From: Pinibacter soli
Lineage (GTDB): Bacteria > Bacteroidota > Bacteroidia > Chitinophagales > Chitinophagaceae
DNA: 64,000 nt
Direction: 5' to 3'
Assembly: GCF_029961145.1 (NCBI RefSeq)
Contig: NZ_JASBRG010000001.1
Span: forward strand, 682,001 to 746,000
The notes under the pieces are model-generated. The model was given only the letters and a program-made list of their open reading frames with translations. It was not told the origin of the DNA and searched no databases. The translations under genes were made by a program, and so were the position numbers. Positions 8,857 through 17,256 of the stretch are shown one piece after another (position 1 is the first letter of the stretch; every line of letters begins with the position of its first letter).

Positions 8857-8977
8857 TGTGGGATGATGAAATTTTCGGCAGACATGCCCTCTTGTCTCGG
8901 GGGTGAGGAAAACAAGACAAATCAACGCTTTCAGCTAGACTAATTGCCTCGTGGAGGTTCGAGTCCTTCTCCTACAG
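8857..8977 (+). tRNA. Class II tRNA-like gene, copy 1 (Leu-like body, apparent GUC anticodon)
   Basis: 121 nt. Acceptor TGTGGGA (8857-8863) pairs 7/7 with TCCTACA (8970-8976), counting one G-U, with G8977 as discriminator. D arm ATG/CAT has the Leu-type loop AAATTTTCGGCAGA. Anticodon stem CCCTC/GGGGG (8887-8891/8899-8903) closes the 7-nt loop TTGTCTC, so the triplet at 34-36 is GTC (8894-8896) with U37, which is very unusual in working tRNAs. Variable-arm stem GAGG/CCTC (8905-8908/8947-8950) holds a 38-nt loop, far above the normal size. T arm GGAGG-TTCGAGT-CCTTC. No encoded CCA. The body says Leu class while the anticodon says Asp, so identity is unresolved. It could be a functional odd tRNA, a tRNA-derived RNA, or a pseudogene. 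The fold is kept by compensatory changes relative to copy 2. Confidence 0.65.
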
Positions 8978-9059
8978 CTCATTAAAATATCAAAGAAACT
9001 ATTCCAATATTTGAATTTTATTTAAAAATTGCAAATCTATTGTATTCTTTGGTAAATAT

Positions 9060-9231
9060 TGTGGGGTGATGAAATTTTTGGCAGACATACCCTCTTGTCT
9101 CGGGGGTGGGGAAGCACGGATAAACATAGCATAGAGCCGACGATACCACGCGTATGGCCGACCGGGGTTGACCACTAAAACTTTGTGCTACAGCTAACGT
9201 CCCCGTGGAGGTTCGAGTCCTCCCCCTACAG
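9060..9231 (+). tRNA. Class II tRNA-like gene, copy 2 (variable-arm loop of 89 nt)
   Basis: 172 nt. Acceptor TGTGGGG (9060-9066) pairs with CCCTACA (9224-9230); relative to copy 1 the last pair changed from A-U to G-C on both sides. D arm ATG/CAT with loop AAATTTTTGGCAGA, anticodon stem CCCTC/GGGGG and loop TTGTCTC identical to copy 1 (triplet GTC at 9097-9099). Variable stem GGGG/CCCC (9108-9111/9201-9204) replaces GAGG/CCTC, again a double change. T arm GGAGG-TTCGAGT-CCTCC replaces the G-U pair of copy 1 with G-C. The variable loop is 89 nt and contains AGCAC/GTGCT (9113-9117/9185-9189) as a possible continuation of the stem. It lies 82 bp after copy 1. A TTCTTT word sits 7-9 nt upstream of both copies. 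Confidence 0.65.
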
Positions 9232-9283
9232 CTGCTTTTTCTCATGTTTAATTTAGGACCGCTTTGTGTCTACAAAGTAGTAG

Positions 9284-9309
9284 CCCTTCCCAAACGGAAG
9301 GGTTTTTTT
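9284..9309 (+). terminator. Rho-independent terminator after the tRNA-like pair
   Basis: CCCTTCC (9284-9290), loop CAAAC, GGAAGGG (9296-9302), then seven T. It lies 52 bp after the end of copy 2 and is the natural end of a transcript covering both tRNA-like units. Confidence 0.85.
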
Positions 9310-9336
9310 ATTGCAGAAATTTAGAAGTTAGAAATT

Positions 9337-9534
9337 CAATGTCTTTTAGTTAGGCTTCAAGTTTTGCTACATTAATGTCCTACGGACAAAGTGTACTTAT
9401 TGTTACGTTTTCTATTGATATAAATGCCCTACGGGCAATAGTACATTTCCCCGAGGGAAATAATATCAATAGAACTCAGCTGAAACGGAGCATATTGCCC
9501 GTAGTGCATTAACACCTTAACTAAACGACATTGA
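9337..9534. mobile_element. MITE-like palindromic element with nested hairpins
   Basis: About 198 bp. The ends CAATGTCTTTTAGTTAGG (9337-9354) and CCTTAACTAAACGACATTG (9515-9533) are inverted repeats with two mismatches. Inside, TTCTATTGATAT (9410-9421) pairs with ATATCAATAGAA (9463-9474), and that arm encloses TGCCC-TAC-GGGCA (9425-9437) and ATTTCCC-CGA-GGGAAAT. A further TGTCC-TAC-GGACA lies at about 9376-9388. The 10-bp GTTAGAAATT occurs immediately outside both ends (9327-9336, 9535-9544) and may be a target duplication, although similar words are common in this genome's spacers. No coding capacity. Non-autonomous element is the inference. Confidence 0.6.
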
Positions 9535-9627
9535 GTTAGAAATTAGGAACTAGTTGAGGAAGCATGCTACTCAATTAAACATTCACTCTATTCTAATTCC
9601 TAACTCCTAACACCTAATTTCTAATTC
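9535..9627. repeat. Simple 'TAATTCCTAA' repeat
   Basis: GTTAGAAATTAGGAACTAG on the left and TCTAATTCCTAACTCCTAAC (then more TAATT words) on the right form a loose inverted pair just before the moaA stop. Same vocabulary at 5621-5649 and 18061-18089. Confidence 0.6.
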
Positions 9628-9633
9628 CTTGCA

Positions 9634-10608
9634 CTACCCCCCTATCAACGACATGCTTTCTGGTACTTTCGCTTTTGCAGAAGCTGCAGCGGTAAAGCCA
9701 TCCATCGGTTTGTTATAGACGGCGTTTTGAATTTCTTCCAGCAAACGTACATCGTCAACGCCATTGCGCATTAAATCTCTTACGTTCAAAACTTCATTCC
9801 CATAAAGGCAAGTGCGCACGCCCCCTGTAGCGGTAATTCTTAACCTGTTGCAGGAGCCGCATAAAGTGCGTGAAAAGGCAGGAATAACTGCTATGCTACC
9901 CATATGACCTTCCGGCTTATAGTGGACCGCTATGGCATTGGCTGGATCTTGTTCTTTGTAAAGCTTGTATTTTGTTTCAATATGGGAGAGAATTTTGGTA
10001 TAGTTCCACTCAAGCCCGGAATACGCATGGCCCTGGCCATTGAAAGGCATTTCTTCAATAAACCTCACACTTACTGGTAACGCTTTCGTAAGCTCCACAA
10101 AATCCAATATTTCATTAATATTGCTGCCCATTACGACCATATTCAGTTTTACGTTGAAATCGTTGGCTAGTAAAGCGTGAAATGAATTGAGTACTTTCAG
10201 AAAGTCGCCCCGGTGAGTTAGTTGCAGGAACTTATCGCGTTTAAGTGTATCGAGACTGAGGTTCACGTTTTTTATCCCTGCAGCTATAAGATCCGCAATG
10301 TGCGAGAAAGTGAGGACGCCATTCGTGGTGATTGATACCTGCTTTATATTTTCTATACTTCCCAGGTTTTTCAATAAGGAAGAAATGTCTTTACGTACGA
10401 AAGGCTCACCACCTGTTACACGTACTTTGCTGATGCCGTGTTCACTTAACAATGCAACAAGGCGGATGATTTCTTCATAAGTTAATAATTGCTCACGCTC
10501 TACGAAATGCTGATTTTCGGGCATACAGTAATTACAACGCAGATTACAACGATCGGTAACGGCGATTCTCAAATAATTAATATTTCTTCCAAATTTATCT
10601 ATCAGCAT
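9634..10608 (-). CDS. moaA: GTP 3',8-cyclase MoaA
   Basis: 324 residues. Radical SAM enzyme that, with MoaC, converts GTP to cyclic pyranopterin monophosphate in molybdenum cofactor synthesis. Seen: the SAM-cluster motif CNLRCNYCMPE (residues about 21-31), the GGEPFVRKD segment, SITTNGVL, and the C-terminal second-cluster motif CGSCNRLRITATGG followed by RTCLYG. Both cluster sites are intact. Length is normal. No other moa, mog or moe gene lies in the window, so it is a detached pathway member. ActB nearby is related to molybdopterin enzymes but its family does not bind the cofactor, so the two are probably unrelated. Confidence 0.95.
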   Translation of the reverse strand: MLIDKFGRNINYLRIAVTDRCNLRCNYCMPENQHFVEREQLLTYEEIIRLVALLSEHGISKVRVTGGEPFVRKDISSLLKNLGSIENIKQVSITTNGVLTFSHIADLIAAGIKNVNLSLDTLKRDKFLQLTHRGDFLKVLNSFHALLANDFNVKLNMVVMGSNINEILDFVELTKALPVSVRFIEEMPFNGQGHAYSGLEWNYTKILSHIETKYKLYKEQDPANAIAVHYKPEGHMGSIAVIPAFSRTLCGSCNRLRITATGGVRTCLYGNEVLNVRDLMRNGVDDVRLLEEIQNAVYNKPMDGFTAAASAKAKVPESMSLIGG

Positions 10609-10740
10609 ATCAAGCCTTTCAGCAGCTATTATTTGGTTTGCAAAATGGAGAGATAAATATACGAAGATGGTACGACAGCCTTCTGCAAAACTTCATAAAA
10701 CGACCTGATAATCATTTCTCAAACCTTACCACGGTTTATT

Positions 10741-10748
10741 TAATTTTG
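10741..10748 (+). promoter_or_regulatory. -7 box of the GH97 gene
   Basis: TAATTTTG matches TAnnTTTG, 32 bp before the start codon at 10781. Confidence 0.4.
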
Positions 10749-10771
10749 TTGTTTAAGTTTTGGACTATTAA

Positions 10772-12970
<2,199 letters not shown>

Positions 12971-12994
12971 AATTGGTTGAATAACCAGTTTTTG

Positions 12995-13034
12995 AAAAAC
13001 CCCGCAAACAGAAATAACAGTTTGCGGGGTTTTT
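12995..13034 (+). terminator. Rho-independent terminator after GH97
   Basis: AAAAACCCCGCAAAC (12995-13009) and GTTTGCGGGGTTTTT (13020-13034) form a perfect 15-bp stem with a 10-nt loop. Confidence 0.9.
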
Positions 13035-13208
13035 CGTGATGTAAAAAATAAGCTTACCTTCAATAAGCACTTTATGTACCCCTTAACCTGTAGTTTATGA
13101 AACTCTTTCTGACGCTGCAAAAGCTTTTTTATTGCGCCCAAAAGCCATCGCAACCAACCGAATCATTCAATCATAAAATCCTGCTCAGTCAAATCCGCCA
13201 ACTTTTCC

Positions 13209-13216
13209 TAATTTTG
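13209..13216 (+). promoter_or_regulatory. -7 box of trmB
   Basis: TAATTTTG matches TAnnTTTG and ends 7 bp before the trmB ATG at 13224, leaving at most a few nucleotides of leader. Confidence 0.45.
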
Positions 13217-13223
13217 CGCCCTT

Positions 13224-13934
13224 ATGGGCCAGAAAAAGTTGATGCGGTTCGAAGCAATAAAATCCTTCCCTAATGTATTACAATACCCCGAGGGAATGCA
13301 AGGTAAATGGAGTGATTTCTTCAAAAATGATAATCCTCTAACACTGGAATTAGCCTGTGGTAAAGGCGAGTATGTAGTGGGGCTTTCCGCTTTATATCCA
13401 AATCATAATTTGATAGGTGTTGACCTGAAAGGCAACAGAATTTACATCGGTGCAAAAAAATGCATTGAGCAGGGATATACAAATGCGGCCTTTCTACGCA
13501 CTCATATTGACAAGATAAACAACTACTTCGCTCATGGTGAAGTAAGCGAAATATGGATCACTTTCCCCGATCCGCAATTGCGTATTTCGAGAGCCAAGAA
13601 GAGGCTTACGCACCCGAATTTTCTAAGACTTTATCAACAAGTGTTAAAACCTGGTGGCATCATACACTTAAAAACCGATTCTCCCGTTCTATATAGGTTC
13701 ACTTTATTGGTTATTGAGATGTATGGTCTTACATTACTTGAAAAGGATGATGATGTGTACGCTAAGGAAAATGTAAAAGAGGAGCTGCAGATAAAAACGC
13801 ACTATGAAAAACTAGATATTGCACAAAGCAACCGTATTCATTATATTCGATTTCAATTGCCATTACAACCTCTATCCAACATTGACAAACAATTACTTGA
13901 ACGTGTAAGAGCAAATGAAGAAGAAGCTAATTGA
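13224..13934 (+). CDS. trmB: tRNA (guanine-N7-)-methyltransferase
   Basis: 236 residues. Uses S-adenosylmethionine to methylate G46 in the variable loop of tRNA. Seen: SAM-binding motif LELACGKGEYVVGLSALYPN (residues about 40-59), IGVDLKGNRIYIGAKK, and the catalytic/tRNA-contact segment EIWITFPDPQLRISRAKKRL, with the PDP motif. Length is usual for Bacteroidota TrmB. Its last codons overlap the next gene by 20 bp, so trmB, the DUF5522 gene and the alkyltransferase-like gene form one translationally coupled unit. Very short or absent 5' leader (see -7 box). Confidence 0.94.
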   Translation: MGQKKLMRFEAIKSFPNVLQYPEGMQGKWSDFFKNDNPLTLELACGKGEYVVGLSALYPNHNLIGVDLKGNRIYIGAKKCIEQGYTNAAFLRTHIDKINNYFAHGEVSEIWITFPDPQLRISRAKKRLTHPNFLRLYQQVLKPGGIIHLKTDSPVLYRFTLLVIEMYGLTLLEKDDDVYAKENVKEELQIKTHYEKLDIAQSNRIHYIRFQLPLQPLSNIDKQLLERVRANEEEAN

Positions 13935-14133
13935 AGGTCTTGATTTTTATTACAACGATCAAGGCTTTATAGTACTAACCGAGAAATATCATCTGGAACG
14001 AGGACATTGCTGTGGCAACGGTTGCAGGCACTGCCCATACGATTATGAAAATGTGCCTGAACCAAAACGTCAGGAACTTTTAGAACAACGTAATCATGAG
14101 CGCCAGCAACAAGAAACCATCGCCGTTAACTAA
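13915..14133 (+). CDS. DUF5522-type small cysteine-rich protein
   Basis: 72 residues. The core is RGHCCGNGCRHCPYDYENVP, with four Cys and one His that look suited to bind a metal ion. It resembles the DUF5522 family found beside tRNA or DNA modification genes. The start overlaps the end of trmB and the end overlaps the start of the next gene by 38 bp, so it is certainly co-transcribed. No signal peptide. Function unknown. A role with TrmB or the alkyltransferase-like protein is only suggested by position. Confidence 0.8.
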   Translation: MKKKLIEGLDFYYNDQGFIVLTEKYHLERGHCCGNGCRHCPYDYENVPEPKRQELLEQRNHERQQQETIAVN

Positions 14134-14500
14134 GTTATCAACCGTTCAACCTTCCGGAAGAAAGGATGATAATTTCTTCCAGCAAGTCTTCGATGTGGTC
14201 AGGCAAATACCAAAGGGCCGCGTAACATCTTACGGAGCCATTGCGGCGAGCCTTGGCGCCAAAACATCATCACGGCTTGTAGGTTATGCCATGAACGGCG
14301 CCGGCCTTATAAAGCCCAAAGTACCGGCACATCGTGTGGTTAACAGAAACGGCGATCTTACCGGCATGCATCACTTCTCTCCTCCCGAACGCATGCAACA
14401 ACTACTTGAAAAAGAAGGCGTGAAAGTAGAAAACAATAGAGTGGTAGATTTCAAGAAGAAATTCTGGGATCCAAGTGACCACGCAGATGACGCTGATTAA
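14096..14500 (+). CDS. Alkyltransferase-like protein (MGMT DNA-binding fold without the active Cys)
   Basis: 134 residues. It has the Ogt/MGMT DNA-binding domain: VFDVVRQIPKGRVTSYGAIA, the arginine-finger region TSSRLVGYAMNG, and the active-site loop VPAHRVVNRNG. True methyltransferases have PCHRV; here the acceptor Cys is Ala (residue 78). Such Atl proteins bind O6-alkylguanine and hand it to nucleotide excision repair rather than repairing it themselves. No N-terminal Ada/Ogt domain. The last residues (HADDAD) and the stop codon are encoded by a palindromic repeat, see findings. Third gene of the trmB unit. Confidence 0.88.
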   Translation: MSASNKKPSPLTKLSTVQPSGRKDDNFFQQVFDVVRQIPKGRVTSYGAIAASLGAKTSSRLVGYAMNGAGLIKPKVPAHRVVNRNGDLTGMHHFSPPERMQQLLEKEGVKVENNRVVDFKKKFWDPSDHADDAD

Positions 14501-14627
14501 ACTGATTAACGCAGATAAGTTTCAATATAAAAACAAACCCCCAAGATTTTATAATCCTGGGGGTTTGTTTTTATTAAGACGATAGCACAAAATCAGCGCA
14601 AATCTGTTTAATCAGCGTCATCTGCGT
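14481..14627. repeat. Long palindromic repeat, family R, copy 2
   Basis: ACGCAGATGACGCTGATTAA (14481-14500) is repeated as an exact reverse complement at 14608-14627. Each arm contains the stop codon of one of the two convergent genes (14498-14500 and 14608-14610) at mirror positions. Confidence 0.92.
14531..14570. terminator. Bidirectional terminator inside repeat copy 2
   Basis: AAACAAACCCCCA and TGGGGGTTTGTTT are complementary, with inner GAT/ATC pairing, in the middle of the palindrome. The A and T tracts suit both convergent transcripts. Confidence 0.85.
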
Positions 14628-15108
14628 ACCTCTCTCCTCCGCTTCCATCCAACGCCGCAATATCACTCGCACTTAAATTCAACAAAAGGGCGACTTTACT
14701 CTTGAACGGATTTTGTGCCCCGAAAGCAAATAACAGAAATGCATACAGCGCCATGAATGCAAAGTTGCCCGTGATCACATAGCAGATGCCGCAGAACAAG
14801 GCAGGTATATTGATCAGCCTCCAAAATACAACCGATGCTTTTTTAAATCCATCCATTTTTTCCTGCGCGGAAAGATTGCCTGCTCTTAGCTCCAGCACTC
14901 TTTTCTTATAAAGGCGAAATCCAATTAAACAACTTGCAATTGCAAACAACAACGCAATCAGCTGCAAAGCACGATCTAGCTGAACGTTTTGGCTGATTGT
15001 CTTTTTGGCAATCAAAACAATTGACAATACAACAACGGCAAAGCCAATTTCAGTTAAAAGCAAGCCGTTAAAAGTCTTCTGAAGAGCCTTGAATTGATTG
15101 GGTTTCAT
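14608..15108 (-). CDS. Small four-helix membrane protein, unknown function
   Basis: 166 residues. Four hydrophobic segments (about 15-35, 46-64, 92-112, 115-135) separated by charged loops such as YKKRVLELRAGNLSAQEKMDGFKK. I do not recognise a named family. It reads as a conserved Bacteroidota inner-membrane protein. The C-terminal residues (GSGGERYADDAD) follow a KVALLLNLSASDIAALDG segment and are partly encoded by the repeat arm, giving the same ADDAD ending as the convergent gene. Upstream is the DUF420 gene on the same strand 118 bp away, which could place it at the tail of the oxidase-assembly cluster, but nothing in the protein shows this. Confidence 0.65.
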   Translation of the reverse strand: MKPNQFKALQKTFNGLLLTEIGFAVVVLSIVLIAKKTISQNVQLDRALQLIALLFAIASCLIGFRLYKKRVLELRAGNLSAQEKMDGFKKASVVFWRLINIPALFCGICYVITGNFAFMALYAFLLFAFGAQNPFKSKVALLLNLSASDIAALDGSGGERYADDAD

Positions 15109-15225
15109 GATTGAAAAAGAACACGGATTTTTATGATTGTGATGATTTTCTATGATCTATTTTATGAGGTCACAAAAACAAAGACGGGTGCTGCGAAATT
15201 AACCTTTCACGATTCACCATTCACT

Positions 15226-15768
15226 TTAACTATAGTAGGGACTAATCAGCAAATACACAATCACACCAGTCACAGACACGTAAAACCAAATGGGCCATGT
15301 GATCTTTGCAATTTTTCTATGTGCCGGCCATTCAGCTACCAATGCCCGATAAGCTGTAAAGAGAATGAACGGAAGAATAACAGCCGCAAGAAATATATGT
15401 GTGATCAAAATGATGAAATAAACATATCGAATGCCACCAACGCCGCCAAATTTAGTATCGCCGCTTAGCAAATGATGGGCTATGTACGATACAAGAAATA
15501 TCGTTGAAAGAATAATTGCTGCAAACATTATTCGCTTGTGTCTTTCATATCTGCCGCTTTTTGCTGCAACCAGACCCAATATTAAAAGCACGGACACAAT
15601 TGAATTAATCACTGCATTTATCGCCGCGAAAATGTGTACATTAAATCCAAGATTTACTTCAAGTTTTACTCGTGATAAAACAACAACCGCTGCAAACACT
15701 ACGAATGATAAAACACCAATAAGCCATTTTGCAGTTCCATCGTTTTTCTTAATCAGAGGTTGTAACAT
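15226..15768 (-). CDS. DUF420 membrane protein, probable cytochrome oxidase assembly factor
   Basis: 180 residues with five hydrophobic segments. It matches the DUF420 family (YozB/CtaM type): VIVPLILGLVAAKSGRYERHKRIM region, an HRL-like RHKR, IAHHLLSGDTKFGG and the closing WPIWFYVSVTGVIVYLLISPYY. In Firmicutes CtaM is needed for caa3/aa3 oxidase activity. Here it is the last or second-last gene of a run that holds SCO, subunit IV, two subunit III genes and ctaB, which fits the same job. His residues in the loops could bind copper or heme, but this is inference. 81 bp downstream of the SCO gene on the same strand. Confidence 0.8.
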   Translation of the reverse strand: MLQPLIKKNDGTAKWLIGVLSFVVFAAVVVLSRVKLEVNLGFNVHIFAAINAVINSIVSVLLILGLVAAKSGRYERHKRIMFAAIILSTIFLVSYIAHHLLSGDTKFGGVGGIRYVYFIILITHIFLAAVILPFILFTAYRALVAEWPAHRKIAKITWPIWFYVSVTGVIVYLLISPYYS

Positions 15769-15773
15769 ATTAA

Positions 15774-15803
15774 TTGAGAGTTGAAAATTGAAAGTTGAAA
15801 ATT
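15774..15803. repeat. Simple 'TTGAAAGTTGAAAA' repeat
   Basis: One-sided copy of the TTGAGAGTTGAAAATTGAAAG word, in the gap between the SCO and DUF420 genes, next to the DUF420 start codon. Confidence 0.5.
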
Positions 15804-15849
15804 ACGTAGCGGCAAATTGCATTCACCCCTCGCCTTCTTATGCATCAGG

Positions 15850-16584
15850 TTATTTTCTGAATAGATTTCGCTTCTTTGTTTTGTCTTTTTCCAGCATCAG
15901 GAAGACAATTCCTTCAGCAAGTTTTTCCATTGACGCGCTGTCGAGACCATCGTAATAGCCACGCACAACACGATCTTTATCGAGCAATACCATTTTTTGG
16001 GAATGTATGAAATTGGAGTCAACACCTTCTCCATCCTGCAAGCCGAGTTTCAATTCGTTTAGTGCAAAATCGTAGATCTTCTTTTTCTCTCCGGTAAGCA
16101 TCCACCATACATCATGGTTAACGCCAAAGCGGTCCGCATATCTTTTTAATTGTTCTGCGGAATCTCTTTGCGGATCAACTGTGAAGGATACAAACTGCAC
16201 AAAAGTTGTATCGATCATTTTTGTATCGTCTTTCAACTTTAAAGAACTTTGCAGCTTCTTCATGTTTTTTGTAAGCGTGGGACAAATGCTTGGGCAATGC
16301 GTGAAGAAGAAATCTGCCACGATTACCTTTCCTTTCAAATCACTTAACGATACTGAATCACCTAACTGGTTTACAAGTTTGATATCTGCAGCTTTGTGCC
16401 AGATAGTATCTGTAATTTCCTTACCTCCTTCAACCTTTGTAATTACGCTATCCACATAATAGCGCGGAGGCATCGGCACAGCATTTTCACTGAAGTGATC
16501 CACTATGAAATAACAAACTACGGGTAATAATATTGCAAGGCACAGGCCAAGTAAAGCGCTCTTATTCAAGACTAAAATTTTCAA
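15850..16584 (-). CDS. SCO1/SenC-family copper chaperone
   Basis: 244 residues. One N-terminal membrane anchor (about 10-30) and a thioredoxin-like periplasmic domain. The copper-binding motif C-xxx-C is at C97/C101 (THCPSICPT) and the third ligand is H194 (FIHSQK), so the site is complete. SCO proteins deliver copper to the CuA centre of oxidase subunit II or keep its cysteines reduced. The partner here is ctaC in the same cluster. The insert KVEGGKEITDTIWHKAADI before the domain is family-typical in Bacteroidota. Second to last gene of the assembly half of the cluster. Confidence 0.92.
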   Translation of the reverse strand: MKILVLNKSALLGLCLAILLPVVCYFIVDHFSENAVPMPPRYYVDSVITKVEGGKEITDTIWHKAADIKLVNQLGDSVSLSDLKGKVIVADFFFTHCPSICPTLTKNMKKLQSSLKLKDDTKMIDTTFVQFVSFTVDPQRDSAEQLKRYADRFGVNHDVWWMLTGEKKKIYDFALNELKLGLQDGEGVDSNFIHSQKMVLLDKDRVVRGYYDGLDSASMEKLAEGIVFLMLEKDKTKKRNLFRK

Positions 16585-16727
16585 TTAAATAATCGGTAAG
16601 CCGGAGGTGTTCTTGAAAACCGGCACAAAGGTAAGTATTTGAAGCGCTGAATAATTGAATAATTGAGTGCCTGATCCGCGATTTTGCAAGCCATTAGCAA
16701 CTATTCTGCGATTCAGTTTGATCCATA

Positions 16728-16757
16728 AAAAAACCACCGCTTGTATGCGATGGTTTT
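16728..16757 (-). terminator. Minus-strand terminator after subunit IV
   Basis: In minus-strand RNA, AACCAUCGC pairs with GCGGUGGUU (one G-U) and is followed by a run of U. The plus-strand version has an A-C mismatch at the same place, so the hairpin is specific for minus-strand transcription, ending the run that stops at 16780. Confidence 0.8.
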
Positions 16758-16779
16758 GTTTATAAAGACTTTCAAATAA

Positions 16780-17226
16780 TTATTCGATAGTTCCTTCTTT
16801 TTGAGCACCGTGTTCGTGTTCAACCGGAGCTTTTTTGTCATTTTGCTCGATGTGATACGGATCGTACTTGTTACGCAGGTTCTTGTAAGAGTTACCATCT
16901 GCCAGGAAGGCGATAATAAACCAAACGAACAGGAATAAAGGCACTACGATGGTCATGATAAGGTTTCTTATTTCATGCTTAAGGTGCATAAAGTAAGCAA
17001 CGATATAGAAAGCTTTCCACAGCATTAAAGCGCAGATAAGGCCTTTAAGGAAATGTCTGAAGAAACCATCTGGCAAAGCAGCTTTATACATATAAAAGCC
17101 AATTGCAAGTTCTACCAATGTAATAACAGTAAGGTAGAGTGTAATACGAATAACTTCTTTAGTGCCGCCACCAGCGTGTCCGTGCTCCTCGTGATGATAT
17201 ACTGCGGTAGTTGAATGTTGTTCCAT
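16780..17226 (-). CDS. ctaF: Cytochrome c oxidase subunit IV (caa3 type)
   Basis: 148 residues, three membrane segments (about 27-46, 57-78, 87-107) and the COX4_pro-like segment AFYIVAYFMHLKHEIRNLI, which is the family mark (conserved FMHLKHE). The N terminus (EQHSTTAVYHHEEHGHAGG) and the C terminus (EHEHGAQKEGTIE) are His/Glu rich. A small accessory subunit of the proton-pumping oxidase in the cytoplasmic membrane. It lies 30 bp after a subunit III gene and before a minus-strand terminator, so it ends a transcript. Confidence 0.9.
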   Translation of the reverse strand: MEQHSTTAVYHHEEHGHAGGGTKEVIRITLYLTVITLVELAIGFYMYKAALPDGFFRHFLKGLICALMLWKAFYIVAYFMHLKHEIRNLIMTIVVPLFLFVWFIIAFLADGNSYKNLRNKYDPYHIEQNDKKAPVEHEHGAQKEGTIE

Positions 17227-17256
17227 TAAAATAAGTTTATGTTGACTTTTATATGA

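Noticed and set aside
8857-9231. tmRNA (ssrA) or selenocysteine tRNA as explanation for the tRNA-like pair
   Set aside because: No GGGGxTGA...GGTTTCGAC start, no tag-peptide frame and the anticodon stem is complete, so not tmRNA. The loop triplet is GTC, not TCA, and the acceptor stem is 7 bp, so not tRNA-Sec.
8857-9231. Allo-tRNA with 8/4 or 9/3 acceptor/T stems
   Set aside because: The stems count 7 and 5 base pairs in both copies, so they do not belong to that class.
9018-9245. 75-residue minus-strand open frame across tRNA-like copy 2
   Set aside because: It is the complement of the structured RNA; composition is Arg/Ser rich and shows no domain.
9634-10608. Link between MoaA and ActB as Mo-dependent enzyme
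   Set aside because: ActB-family proteins resemble molybdopterin oxidoreductases but are known to lack the cofactor, and the genes are 17 kb apart with other transcripts between.
13080-13300. Open frame reading MKLFLTLQKLFY... across the trmB promoter
   Set aside because: It runs into trmB in another frame and covers the -7 box; no homology pattern.
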